Source: Syngnathus acus
Lineage: Eukaryota > Chordata > Actinopteri > Syngnathiformes > Syngnathidae
Direction: 5' to 3'
Length of the DNA stretch: 64,000 nt
Assembly (NCBI RefSeq): GCF_901709675.1
Contig: NC_051098.1
Location: 2,966,500 to 3,030,499, forward strand
In this document: piece after piece, positions 9,752-20,712 of the stretch
Layout of the letters: every line of letters begins with the position of its first letter
Numbering within the stretch: position 1 is the first letter of the stretch
Translations under genes and position numbers: made by a program
Notes under the pieces: model-generated
Told to the model about the DNA's origin: nothing
The model's input: only the letters and a program-made list of their open reading frames with translations
Databases searched by the model: none

Positions 9752-10940
9752 CCGTAATTTTCGGACTATAAGTCGCTCCGGAGTACAAGTCGCATCAGCC
9801 ATAAAATGCCCAAAAATGTGAAAAAAAACATATATAAGTCGCTCCGGAGTATAAGTCGCATTTTGGGGGGCAATTTATTCGACAAAATCCAACACCAAGA
9901 ACAGTCATGAACGAGCAACAACAGGCTAAACGATAGGTATGCTAACGTGACATAAACACAAACGAAGAGCTGAGAACGGCCCTGACGTAAAATTCAGAGT
10001 TATTCAAAAAACTATTACATAAATAACACGTTAATAAAACCATCTGTGTCACTCCAATTCATTAAATCCATCGATCGTCCTTTGTCAACAATGCGTGCGC
10101 GCCGCTGACGGCGCTTGCACTTCAAAATATTCCACAGGCCCATATAACGATATGTAATGTAAGATATCAAATAACTATTATACAAGCAATAGTATTATCA
10201 AGCCATCTGTGCACTCTAAATCATTAAATCCATCGATCAAATTCCTCGTCCTTCGTCAACAACGCCGCGCGTGCGCCCTGACGTCAGCCTCGTCGTTATT
10301 CCACAGATCTACTATATAACTATATTGTAGTGTTAACAAAGTTCAAGGAAAGACGTGGGTTTGGTAAACGGCTCTTTATTTAACAAAACAAACTTCCAGG
10401 CGTGTGGCGGCGTGGACTTCCAGCCACGGAAGTGGAAGAGAGCTCCATAGAATAGGACCGGGCGTGCGTAAAAGCCATGTCCGAGCCCCATCCACCGTCC
10501 CTGGACAGCCACCCGGTCGAGCGCCGGCCCCCGACTTCAATCCACGGAGGTGAAAGAGAGCTGGAGAGTAGGACCGGGCGTGGGTAAAAGCCAGAATAGT
10601 TTTTCAAACCTTGTGTGTCACTCCAAATCCTTAAATCCTTCAAACTCTTCGTCCGCCGTGTCACTTAGAAACAAAGCCGCTAATGATGCCGGTAGTACGT
10701 GGGGCCCTTCGTCATCTTCGTCATCCCGTGATCAATCTTTGTCCTTTATGTAAACAACCGCCGCGCTGCTGACGTCACTTGAAATTCAAATTACAGTAAT
10801 CCCTTGCTACATCGCGGTTTCACTTTTTTTTTTTTTTTGGGAAAATTTTTGAACAAAAACACGTACAAGTCGCTCATTATAAGTCGCCCCCCCCACCCAA
10901 ACTATGAAAAAAAACGCGACTTATAGTCCGAAAATTACGG
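9752..10940 (+). mobile_element. Intact TA-flanked MITE of the 'ACTATAAGTCGC' family, 1.19 kb
   Basis: The ends are TA|CCGTAATTTTCGGACTATAA and CTTATAGTCCGAAAATTACGG|TA. The interior shares its landmarks with 2493-6010 and, inverted, with 48510-49841. It includes a GC-rich block near 10400-10600 in which CACCGTCCCTGGACAGCCACCC and a related copy repeat. The fragment CAGTAATCCCTTGCTACATC near 10795 is the end of another family (see 46904-47563) trapped inside. No open frame of transposase size is present. Confidence 0.85.
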
Positions 10941-11341
10941 TACATTTTGATAGTAACATTGGTCGCTCTTTCACCGTTAACATCAAGTTAACATTAAGTA
11001 CTTCATCAAGTACTTATGAATACGAATGGAGGCCCTCACATTTACTGTTACACTGTTCGCTGTACACTGTTACATGGTGCTTAAGAGCTAGAAACTTGTG
11101 ACAATGGACATAGCGCTGCTGAGGACTTAAGTAAAGACAGACCAATCCATTGTTGACATGGCTCTCTGGGCTGTGTTTGTAGTATAACAGCTTGGCTGTT
11201 TAAATTTTTGGAAAAATAACAATCCAGAACATGAGCACTATCTGGGTTACTATTTGACTTGTGATGACCCTCGCAAACCACTCAGCATGGATATGCTGTG
11301 TTGAGATTTTTTTTGCCACTGCCTGTCTCTGTTGTCCTCAG
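10941..11341. other. nlrx1 intron, nothing recognised
   Basis: Unique-looking sequence with a polypyrimidine stretch and the CCTCAG acceptor of the next exon at its right edge. Confidence 0.5.
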
Positions 11342-11428
11342 TCTGCAGTTTAATAGCCTTGGCCCAGACTCCTGCATCTTCCTGCGAGATCTGCTACTGG
11401 ACTCCAAAAGTTGTGTTAGAGTGCTACA
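11342..11428 (+). CDS. nlrx1: nlrx1 exon: leucine-rich repeat
   Basis: The acceptor is TCCTCAG at 11341 and the donor is CTACA|GTAAGA at 11429. The phase is 2 in and 2 out. After the split codon (N) it reads LQFNSLGPDSCIFLRDLLLD then SKSCVRVLQ. NLRX1 has L-LQLNSLGPEAC--LRDLLL at the same place. The exon is 87 bp, exactly 29 codons, one LRR. Confidence 0.9.
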
Positions 11429-11886
11429 GTAAGACAACGTTTGAACACATTTTTTTGTTCCTTAAAGTGTACCTGCGGTGGTCAAAGGGAAATATCTCTC
11501 TCTATATATTTTATCAAGGAAAACTGCATCCAAACACATTTTTGGTTACATTTTATATTAATGTTTGCAAATATTATATTTGTGTACATATGTGCATATT
11601 TTATATGTTCAACAAACATAATTCCACTGTGTGTTTTTATGTACCATTGCTAGCATCTCTAAAACCAAAATAAGGGTAATAGCACGTTAATATGGTGACT
11701 ATGACTTAGTCATGCAACAGACACCACTGAACAAATATAAAGTTGATGAAAATATATACTAACTCACCAAAACACCAAATTAAGCGCCACTTGCCACATA
11801 TTGTGCAGAGCTGGCTCTGTGCATGGTCTGTCTCTTATGGGTTTAATATTAGCGTCACACGTCCAAGAAAATTGCTGTAGCAACTT
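11429..11886. other. nlrx1 intron, AT-rich, nothing recognised
   Basis: A 113-codon open frame reads from the exon into the intron and ends near 11673. Its residues turn low-complexity (FYVYI-type) after the donor, so it is read-through. Confidence 0.5.
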
Positions 11887-12000
11887 CGAGATTCAAGAGT
11901 TTTTATTCGCCATGTTTGAGCGTGCCAAACAAGGAATTTGACTTCGGTAAAACACACCCTCTGTTCAACATATAGGTGACTAACAACACTCAGGACACTT
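11887..12000 (-). mobile_element. LINE 3' tail fragment
   Basis: This is the reverse complement of the 3' end seen at 22480-22590, including GGCACGCTCAAACATGGCGA and the ACTCTTGAATCTTGAAT-type terminus. It is only the last ~110 bp, typical of 5'-truncated LINE insertion. Confidence 0.7.
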
Positions 12001-12024
12001 GCGTCAAGAGATAAACCTTTAGAA

Positions 12025-12436
12025 CAGGGGTCTCCAAACTACGGCCCGCGGGCCAACTGCGCAGCAAATTCTGAAAACATAATTGAATATGGCCCGCACA
12101 AGAAGCTTGAGCTCAACTCTGTTGCACTTCTCCGTTTCCACACTAGATGGAGCCCGCCACACAAAGCATTTGACGTCCCATTAGCCCCCCCCCACCCCCC
12201 CCCGAGAAGAGAAGCGAACGCGCAGCGTTTGACGTCCCATTAGCGAGAGAAGAGAGGCGAACGCGCAGCGTTTGACGTCCCATTAGCGAGAGAAGAGAAG
12301 CGAACGCGCAGCGTTTGACGTCCCATTAGCACCCCCCCCCCCCCCCCCGAGAAGAGAAGCGAAAAAAATTATTGGCCCCCGGGCCCCTTCACGTTAATAA
12401 ATCTGGCCCTCCTTGCAAAAAGTTTGGAGACCCCTG
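12025..12436. mobile_element. hAT MITE with 8-bp TSD and internal 43-bp repeats
   Basis: The ends are CAGGGGTCTCCAAACT and AGTTTGGAGACCCCTG. The direct duplication CTTTAGAA lies on both sides (12017-12024, 12437-12444). Inside, the unit GAAGAGAAGCGAACGCGCAG... starts at 12206, 12249 and 12292, a 43-bp period, bounded by poly-C tracts. It is non-coding and carries no transposase. Confidence 0.9.
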
Positions 12437-12922
12437 CTTTAGAAGATCACGGTTAGTGAGTACTGACATAGCAATAACTACAAGCCAGTTCATTAGAAGA
12501 CTGAGTTTTTCAGCAGCATAGACAGCATGTTTCCATTTTTCTGCCTGTTTGTGTTTCTGAATATGGCCTTATTATGGTGGACTGTTTTCTCTACTACATA
12601 GTGCTATTTGTACCATTTTTATATGCATACTATGTGTGCAATGCTTGTCAGTGGTAAGTGTGATGAGAACAAGTGGTACAGAAAATGGATTGGTGGATAA
12701 AGTAAATGAAGTAATCAATAAGGAAGTTAGCTTCCGATTATGTTAACTCTTGGATCCAGTGCTGGTTATTTCTATGGTACAGTATTGAGTTTTGACAGAT
12801 GTAAAATTGGTTTTATATTCAAGATCACACTGGGCCACAATCTGCCACTTTGACATCAGTCTTATTTGTCCCCATGACCATGAATTAAATAGCATAAATG
12901 TCTCCCTGTCTGCACTTTACAG
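12437..12922. other. nlrx1 intron, nothing recognised
   Basis: A fragment GTGGTACAGAAAATGGATTGG near 12672 resembles the 3' end of the repeat at 29520-29790. The rest is unique-looking. A frame running into the next exon from 12792 is intron read-through. Confidence 0.5.
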
Positions 12923-13174
12923 ACTGTGTGATAACCCACTGCTAGACTCTGGAGCCTGCCTTCTTCTGGAGGCCCTTCCAGAGAACCAGTCCCTGAGGAA
13001 TCTATCCCTGATGCACACCGGGCTAGGGGACCAAGGGGCCATCGAGCTGGCTGAAAGACTTCAGCAGCACTCTGGACTCCAGGAGCTCAATGTTGCCTAC
13101 AACAACATCGGTGACAATGCAGCTCTGGCCCTTGTGGATGTGTGCAGGGAACATCCCAGCATTCACACTGTGCA
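12923..13174 (+). CDS. nlrx1: nlrx1 exon: three consecutive leucine-rich repeats
   Basis: The acceptor is TTTACAG at 12922 and the donor is GTGCA|GTAAGC at 13175. The phase is 2 in and 2 out. It reads LCDNPLLDSGACLLLEALPE, NQSLRNLSLMHTGLGDQGAI, ELAERLQQHSGLQELNVAYN and NIGDNAALALVDVCREHPSI. It contains L-LSLMHTGLGDEG- and LQELNVAYN--GD-AALAL, both strong NLRX1 signatures. The exon is 252 bp, exactly 84 codons, or three LRR units of about 28 residues. The LRR region of NLRX1 has been reported to bind RNA (established knowledge). Confidence 0.93.
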
Positions 13175-13230
13175 GTAAGCGACTGTCTGACAGTGGTGTA
13201 TCATTCCACTGTTAATTCAAACAATAGTAA

Positions 13231-13941
13231 CATACACCCTTAAAATCTCTAGGTGAAAAATTGGAAAGCTACTGGGTCAATTTGAGCCAACTTTGATTTG
13301 TCTTTGAAAAAAAAAAATAATAATAATTTGTTGGATCAAAATGACCCAGCTTCGTGGGTCGGTCCAATTTTTAACCCAACATGTTAAGGCTATACTGTAC
13401 CATTATCATTATATAGCATCACACTGCTCATATTTGCAATAATTTGGGAAAATGTCTGTATTTTGGACAGTTTTATTTATTCTCTTTTTATGAAAGTACA
13501 CTTTTACAATTGCTGGGTTGAAAATTAGACCAAGCCAAGAAGTTGGGTCAATTTGACTCAACTTTGGGTTTGTCTTGCAAAAGAAAAAAAAATACTCAAT
13601 TTGTTGCTTTGTTTTGTACAAAAAGTTTTTTTTGTGCAAAACAACCCAGAAAGTTGGGCAACTTTCAAATGGACCCAACTTGACCCAACTTTCTAATTAA
13701 CCCAATTTCCTGAGTCAGTCCAATTCTTAACCCAAATTTGGGTTGTTTTTAACACACCTTTAAAAATGCTGGGTTAAGAACAACCCAATTTGGTTTAAAA
13801 ATTGGGCTGACCCAGGATGTTCAGTCAATTTGTTTTGCCCATAACAACACATTTTTTGTCCCAAACAACCCAACAAATTGGGTTCAAATTGACTGAACTT
13901 TCTGGCTCAGTCCAATTTTTAACCCAGCTGTTTTAAGGGTG
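13231..13941. mobile_element. MITE-like element built of AACCCAA/TTGGGTT words
   Basis: The outer ends are imperfect inverted repeats, ACACCCTTAAAAT at 13231 and GTTTTAAGGGTG ending at 13941. Between them the phrases TGGGTCAATTTGACCCAAC and TTGGGTTGTTTTTAACCCAA recur in both orientations. Similar words continue less regularly to about 14280, and a shorter piece recurs near 44180. It encodes nothing. Confidence 0.55.
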
Positions 13942-14406
13942 CAGCATTTTTTATTGTAAACCCTGAACTGTTTTTGTAACATCCTAAAAAACAACCAGGT
14001 CAAAAATAACCCAACATGGGGCAAAAAGAAACTTCATTCATTTAATCTGAAAAGTCAGGTCAAATGAATAACCCACAAAACACTACAATTTCTTTATTGA
14101 TTTATTTTATACAAAAACATTTTGAGTTTTGTACAAAACAACTCAATTTATTTTTTGCGGGAAATATGAGTTATTCATTTAAAGCCATTTTTTTGGGCTA
14201 GATAAATACCCCTAAAAGTTGGTACGGTCCATTGTTGACCCATATTGGTTTATTTTTGACCCAACTGTTTTTAGATTTTATACTAAATAAGTAAATTCAC
14301 ACATTGCATTGGTCAGGGAAGGTAAAAAATAAGGTTGAGTCATCTTTCTTTCCCAAAATAAGTAACACTTACTTTTTTTTTTTTTTGTTCAAACTTGTCT
14401 GTTTAG

Positions 14407-14617
14407 TTTGTACCTAAACCCTCTGAGTGATGTTGGCAAGCAGTCCCTGTATGTCCGAGGTATTCCCAAGAGCCTGAACGGCAGTGGGCGACGAGTCAGA
14501 GTTCTGGCCGCTGTCACTGAGGGTTCTGACCTGTCAGAGGACTGGCACCCCATTCTCAGTGTGATTCGTGAGAATGCGTCTTCCTGGGACAGGGACCGAG
14601 TGATGCAGCAGCTTAAG
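14407..14617 (+). CDS. nlrx1: nlrx1 exon: last LRR and start of the C-terminal helical bundle
   Basis: The acceptor is TGTTTAG at 14406 and the donor is AAG|GTAAAC at 14618. The phase is 2 in and 0 out. After the split codon (H) it reads LYLNPLSDVGKQSLYVRGIP, then GRRVRVLAAVTEGSDLSEDW, then HPILSVIRENASSWDRDRVM and QQLK. The NLRX1 counterpart is LHLYFNELS-EG---L-D, VVVSLTEGT-VSE-WSVIL, SWDRARV. This is the start of the three-helix C-terminal cap. Confidence 0.9.
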
Positions 14618-14749
14618 GTAAACTCCTTCTCCTCCTGCAGAGTCGTAATTAATTGTAATTGTACAACTTTTGACATCGGCTGTGCCCCATTGTGAGCCTT
14701 TACGTTTTCCAATCCCCATTCCACATCCAATTCCTGCTGTCGCCAACAA

Positions 14750-15600
14750 CAGTGGTTCCCAACCTTTTTTGCTCCACGGACCGGTTACGTGTCAAATATT
14801 TTCGCGGACCGGCCTTTATATAAATAAATAATACATTTATTATAAATACGATGAAATAGAATGATACAAGTGGCATAAAAACAAGTATAAACGACAAAAA
14901 TAAAACTCACCATTACGTTGAATTAGTGGGAACACTGAGCTTGTTTCTCAGAAACGAGCCGGTCCCATCTAGGCGTAATCGGAGACAATGACACCCGAAG
15001 TGGTTAAGGTTTGTCTTTTAATGCAGGATGCTTGGTCTCCATGTGCCAAAGCAGTTTTGAAGGCTTCATTGCCTCGTCAGCTAGCCTGTCGCCACATATT
15101 ATGCAGAGTGGGCTTGGCGCGTCAGTCACCTGTGGCGATAAATCCATATTTTAAGTAGGACTCCAGAAAATACATTTCAAATGCAGCTTTCCTTTTCTTA
15201 GAAGTCGTAGCCTCTTCTTCTTCCGTCTTCTCATTGGGCTTTTTACCCTTTCCAAAGAAGCTTTCCAAACATCTCTGTTTCTTGCTCATTTTTGCTTGCT
15301 TCGCGGGCTCGACTGGGGTGACATGTCACGTGACCGAGACGAGCGTCTTGACCTGAACCGACGGATGTAATTGGGAGAGAATCGCCAATTTATTTATATT
15401 TTTCAAAATAAATTCTTATTTTTGCTAGCTTTGCGGGCTCGACTGGGGAAACATGTCACGTGACCAGGACGAGCGTCTTGACCATTAATTAATTGATCAT
15501 CGATAAAAAAAAAATGTTTTTTTCTTCTGTGCGGCTTGGCAGCCCGGTACCAAGTGACCCACGGACCGGTACCGGTCCATGGACCGGTGGTTGGGTTGGC
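14750..15600 (-). mobile_element. Buster/Charlie-like hAT derivative, inverted relative to 34944-35809
   Basis: The left end is CAGTGGTTCCCAACC. The body is the reverse complement of 34944-35809, including the CCGGTACCGGTCC block and the region of the BED-finger start (GAGCAAGAAACAGAGATG in reverse near 15290). The right boundary is unclear: GGTGGTTGGG is followed by unrelated bases where GACCACTG is expected, and I find no 8-bp duplication. It has therefore probably lost its right terminus. Two partly repeated blocks, each with ACGAGCGTCTTGACC, lie at about 15300-15355 and 15425-15485. Confidence 0.7.
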
Positions 15601-16933
15601 CTACAAAACCCACTGATAAAAATACCCATATGGCAATAAGTCATTCCTGGAATAGATGCAGCAGAGTGCAGTGTCAGTTTTACAGCATTTCCAGTCAACA
15701 CAACTCAAGTTGTTACGTGACATATAATTAACAGGCAGGGGTGGCTACACTTTTTCATCTTACCTACTATTAAAACGCAAAGCATATGTATTTTTGAATG
15801 AGTATTTGATTATAAAGATAGCGTGCATATTAATGAAGGTTTGCGTGTAAAAATGCTGATTTTGAGTTCCATGTGTAATCCCTTGGCAGGTAAGATTTTA
15901 AGTATAAAGACAATAAATATAATTGAAAAAACAATTTTACAATTTAGTATTGTTTATATGAAAATATCTACGTTGGTGTGGCTGGCAAAATAGCAATAAA
16001 GCTCAAGTCAAGTCAAGTTTATTTGTATAGCCCTAAATCACAAGCAGTCTCAAAGGGCTTCACATAGACAAACAAATTGAAAATTATTCTCAAAGCAAGC
16101 TCTGTATAATTTATTATTATCTTATTCTAATGACTTCTACTGAAATGAATGAAGCACACTTGATGGCTCATACAAGTTTTGCAAAAGAATTTAGTCAAAA
16201 GGGGCGCACATCTCATCATGTTTGGACACTTTTTCCTTTTCAGTAAGTTGCATGAACCCTCGACTTGACCTCAATGCCATTGTTAGTCGTGATTGTCCCA
16301 ATCTCATTAATCACCCCAGATAAATTCAGACGAAACTGTGTTGCAATTTTGGATGCATGTAAATCATAGTCATATCCTCTTGAAAAAGGTAGCACATGAA
16401 TGCAGGAACTGGCTGTAATGGAAATCTAAGCTATTACAACATAGGTAGTGCAGATGTCCTGCTCTGTTGGATTTTCACTACAATATAGCTAAAGCAACAA
16501 ATGTCCATTCAACATTAAAAAGAGGGTAAAGCGAGCCCAACATTGGCACTTACGTATGTGATAGAACTGTATTAAATAATAATGTCACCCTGACTACGTC
16601 ACAGAAGGAAGCGATCACAAATTCCCCATTAGAAATTATTGTATGACGACTTCAACACCCTCTCCATGGCTGATTTAAAAACAAGAAATGAGCAGCCTTT
16701 CTGCGGCTAAAGTGCTGTGGCACGTCTGTCTATTTCCTTTTACCAGTACCAACATATGCAAACACGACGCGTTCCGAAAGGCTTTATGTCAACTGAATTG
16801 TTCATACGTCGTTATAGTTAATTGAAATTTGTAAGGGTTCGTTTGATTTACATTTTCCCTAAAGTCCATGTATGGGGTACTACCTCTGCCGTCTATCCGA
16901 AAATTTGTATGTATAAGCTTCCAGTGTACATTG
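15601..16933. other. nlrx1 intron; one short fish repeat, otherwise unrecognised
   Basis: At 16003-16090 the text AGTCAAGTTTATTTGTATAG ... CTCAAAGGGCTTCACATAGA is a repeat end very common in fish genomes. The remaining sequence shows no inverted or tandem structure and no supported coding frame. Confidence 0.5.
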
Positions 16934-18218
16934 TGTTGGATTTTGGTTCACAATTAGGAAGCGCACTATCCGTGCCTCACGGCAAAAGCCAGAGCCAATC
17001 ACCTGTTATCCAATTTACTGCGTGTTCGTTGTCTTGTGCAATGTAAGGAAAAGACTGAGACACCGAAACAAAATTTAGACGTACACAGGTTGGTTGAGTT
17101 CAGTAGCAATTCTTGTTAAGAAAGCTCTGTTTTCAGGAAAGTACAATACAGCGCTGGGCCTTTCGTGCGACTATGCTCAAGAGCAGAAAGTCTCCATTCA
17201 GAAAAGGCAACGGTCAAGGTTCTTTGGTCAGCTTATATTCAGTTGCACATGCCGGTGTGGGCCGAGTTTGATGGGTGATGAGTCTTTGTGGTGGGGCAAG
17301 CTCGCAGGAGAGTTTGATTCCATGGGAGTGGGTGCTGGTTCGGTGAGAGCTGGTTCCGTGGCGTTGGGTGGTGATTATGGGCGATTCGATGTGTGTGGGG
17401 GCTGTTGTTTTCCTTTTCGTCTTTCGACCTTGGCGATCATCTTTGGCCGGGTTCTTGGCTGCCTCCCTCTGGCACCTGCTGGTTTTATCTCCAAGTGACC
17501 TTCCTGTAAACATTCTCCTCCATTCTTGCACATATACTGTCGCACCTCGTCCATTCATCATCCTTCCACTTTTGTCATTTTGTACGGACTTATGTGAAGT
17601 TTTGTGTGTGACATCATCAATTCGTTAATGTTCCCTGACTATGCAAAGTTCTTACTCACCACTTACCATGCATTTGTTTGTTTGTCACATTCTTAGTTAT
17701 GATTCCGACCGTAGTTTTCATTATTAGTCAAAACATTTTCTTTCTGTCCAGAACAGTCAATAGTAATCCAAGGCTGGCGTCTAACATTAGGCAAAATACG
17801 ACGTCACATCAAGCATTAATCAAAACATAAGATAGTATAATCAAGTACAAAACATTCTTAGACACCTTGGGCCGTATCCGTGAATTAGAATAACATCAGG
17901 CATGCATTAAACAGTTCCTTAAGGGTCGTTATGGTATTCAGGCAATATATCAACAAACAGTTGTTATTTCAAAGTGCACAGAAATACATATCAGATCATG
18001 AAGTTATAAAAACCTATGTCATCACCATATATAAAAATGTCTAGTTATGTCTCCTTTATTGGTTTGGTGTGCAGGTATAATTATATGCTTAAAATGTTTC
18101 TTTTATTGATTTAATATGTGAATATACTTGTCTGCTTATGTACTTTGTTCAGTGAGGTTTGATCATATCTGTTTTTGTAGCTAGGCAGGACTTTTTGTAT
18201 TTCTACCCCATTCCTTCA
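16934..18218 (-). mobile_element. Long terminal repeat of a minus-strand LTR retroelement (left copy)
   Basis: This 1285-bp block is repeated almost base for base at 25602-26894. On the + strand it starts TGTTGGATTTTGG and ends CCATTCCTTCA (TG...CA). Read on the minus strand, AGAGGGAG directly precedes the LTR (18219 onward), like a polypurine tract, so this is the 3' LTR of a minus-strand element. A 115-codon frame (17214-17561, minus) is open in both copies. I see no matching short duplication outside the two LTRs. Confidence 0.7.
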
Positions 18219-18369
18219 CTCCCTCTGTTGACCTCAGTTTAACTGAGGTCACCAAAACCGTTGATACCTCCAGGGTCCCTCTGTTGGCACACCATGTCCC
18301 TCTGTGGCGCCGCTTCAAGTCCCTCTGTGAGGCCGCCAATGAGTGAGGAAAATAAGCATAGATCAAATT

Positions 18370-18810
18370 CATACCCAGACATTTGTCAAGATGGAGAGTG
18401 GAAAGGCAATTGGCCCAGATGACATTCCAGTGGCAGCATGGAACTATCAAGGAGAGATGGCAGGGGAGATTCTTAAAAAGTGAGAAGATTCCTGAGGAAA
18501 GGTGCTGATTCCTATTTTTTATTTCAGACCACGGCCATGCGCAGAACTGCAGTAGCTAGAGAGGTGTTATGTTGATCAGGCACATCATGAAGTTATGGGA
18601 AAGAATGTTAGAAGTGGGGCTTGGAAATCTCAACTGGCCAAAATAATGGAGAGTGTGGCAGAGATGAAGATGTTGCATTCTAATTTCATAGAAGTGGTGC
18701 GGGAGGACATTTGTTGGTTGGTGTGGCAGGACAGAAAGATTTGGAAACGATTGCTCTGCTGTTGCGGCCCCTAACAGGAGCAACCGAAAGAAGAGGAAGA
18801 AAAAATGCAA
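18370..18810 (+). pseudogene. RTE-type LINE reverse transcriptase fragments
   Basis: Frames in this stretch read KMESGKAIGPDDIPVAAWNY (RTE RTs carry K-GKA-GPD-IP-E-WK), then HIMKLWERMLEVG (compare HTMKLWERVIE). The 3' end gives APNRSNRKKRKK, the usual RTE C terminus. Stops and frame changes separate the pieces, and the catalytic core is missing. Confidence 0.65.
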
Positions 18811-18999
18811 GAGAAAAATACATGAACAAATAACGAAATGCATACATACATACTATATATGTACATATAGACGGACAGACATCGAACGATCGCCCACTTG
18901 GTCACTCAGTCACTTGGTCTCGGTCATTCTGTCACTCGGTCACTCAGTCAGTCAATCAATCATTCAATCAATCAACCAATCACTCACAAGTGTTAATTA

Positions 19000-19955
19000 C
19001 CGTTTTTTTCCATGTATAATGCGCAAAATGTAACTAATTTATTGCCCTAAAATCTGGGGTGCGCATTATACATGGGTAAAAAATTTTTTTATTTTTTTTA
19101 TTTTTTATTTTTTTATTTTTATTTTTTTTTGTGAAGAAAATCATGGTACAACAATTTTTGAAGAAATTCTTGTCACGGAGGGTTCTTTACAACGTCACTT
19201 TCCTCTCTTTTCATTTTAACCTAACTGATCGCGGTGGTGCCTTTCTGGGCAGTCGGAGAAATCAACGCCAACAAAAACAATACATCCAGCCTAGTTAAGA
19301 AATCACCAGAAAGATCACCATGACAATTGTGAATAATAAATAAATAATTATTATATATATTATATATATTATTATTATAATAATAAATAATTGTGATAAA
19401 TAACTGGAACATCACTCAAATATTGGTGATCCCGTTGAGAGTCTCACATATTTCTTCGCTATCGAGTTTGCTACTGCATGCGCAGTGATACTGACCGGCA
19501 GAATAACATCCGGTTGTTCCCAAAGATGATCTTTTTTCGGAAATAATTTTATGTTTACGGACTTAAGTAACCCGGCCGGGTCATACCAAAGACTATAAAA
19601 ATGGGACCCATTGCCTCCCTGCTTGGCACTCAGCATTAAGGGTTGGAATTTGGGGGGGTTAGATCACCAAATGATTCCCGAGCGCGGCGCCGCTGCTGCT
19701 CACTGCTCCCCTCTCCCCCAGGGGATGGATCAAAATCACACGGGGATGGGTCAAATGCAGAGGACAAATTTCACCACACCCAGACGCGTGTGTGACGATC
19801 ATTGGGACTTAAAAAATAAATAAATAAATAAATAAATAAAAAAGTCAAAATTTGGGTGCGTATTATAAATGGGTACAGGCTTTTTTCCAGCATCGACATG
19901 CCATTTTTAGGGTGCGTATTATACATGGGGGCGCATTATACATGGAAAAAAACGG
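19000..19955. mobile_element. TA-flanked MITE of the 'TGTATAATGCGC' family, with SINE inside
   Basis: The ends are TA|CCGTTTTTTTCCATGTATAA and TACATGGAAAAAAACGG|TA. The word GCGCATTATACATGG or GCGTATTATACATGG recurs next to both termini. A SINE-like repeat (19610-19840) interrupts it. The shorter relative at 20226-20712 shows the uninterrupted order of the shared parts. Confidence 0.85.
19610..19840 (+). mobile_element. SINE-like fish repeat with (AAAT)n tail
   Basis: It contains GATTCCCGAGCGCGGCGCCG, CTGCTGCTCACTGCTCCCCT, GGTCAAATGCAGAGGACAAA and TTTCACCACACCCAGACGCG, followed by GACGATCATTGGGACTT and an AAATAAATAAAT tail. This wording is widespread in percomorph genomes (recalled, not searched). 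It is absent from the sister MITE at 20226, so it inserted there. Confidence 0.65.
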
Positions 19956-20225
19956 TAATTTGTAATAGTATTGCAAGCAGTTTAAACTCTAATGAAATAT
20001 GTGAATGTCCATATCAGTTTTATCAAATTCTAATCCTACTTTACTAACATTTAATCATTCATCAATCACGTATCTTGAATCATGCTTTTCCTCCTCTGAA
20101 TGTACTTCAAACCCAAACTTCACCATTTATAGGGAAAAATAAAATGTTGCATTTATTTGTTTGCATATTCATTCTTTTCTCTTTGTCTCATGTCCCAATC
20201 ACGGCACTGTTTAAATGATCAATTA

Positions 20226-20712
20226 CCGTTTTTTTCAATGTATAATGCGCAAAATGTAACTAATTTATTGTCCTAAAATCTGGGGTGCGCATTATACATG
20301 GGTACAATTTCTTTTTTTTTAATCCGGATATCATAAGGAGGCCGCCATTACAGATGCGCTTTCTTCTCTGCTGTTCACTTCAAACACGCTCCATACGAAC
20401 ACAATGCTCTCGCATCAGACGCTTGCTCGATCACCTGCTCGTTTGCTGTCACAATGTACCCTACACAAATCCGAAACATTTCTTCGCTATCGAGTTTGCT
20501 AGGGCATGCGCAGTGATACTGACCGGCAGAATAACATCCGGTTGTTCCCAAAGATGATCTTTTTTCTGAAATAATTTTACGTTTACGGACTTAAGTAGGA
20601 GTCAAAATTTGGGTGCGTATTATACATGGGTACAGGCTTTTTTCCAGCATCAACATGCCATTTTTAGGGTGCGTATTATACATGGGGGCGCATTATACAT
20701 GGGAAGAAACGG
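20226..20712. mobile_element. TA-flanked MITE of the 'TGTATAATGCGC' family (short copy)
   Basis: The ends are TA|CCGTTTTTTTCAATGTATAA and ATACATGGGAAGAAACGG|TA. The middle (TCTTCGCTATCGAGTTTGCT, CAGTGATACTGACCGGCAGA) matches 19450-19560. Confidence 0.85.
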
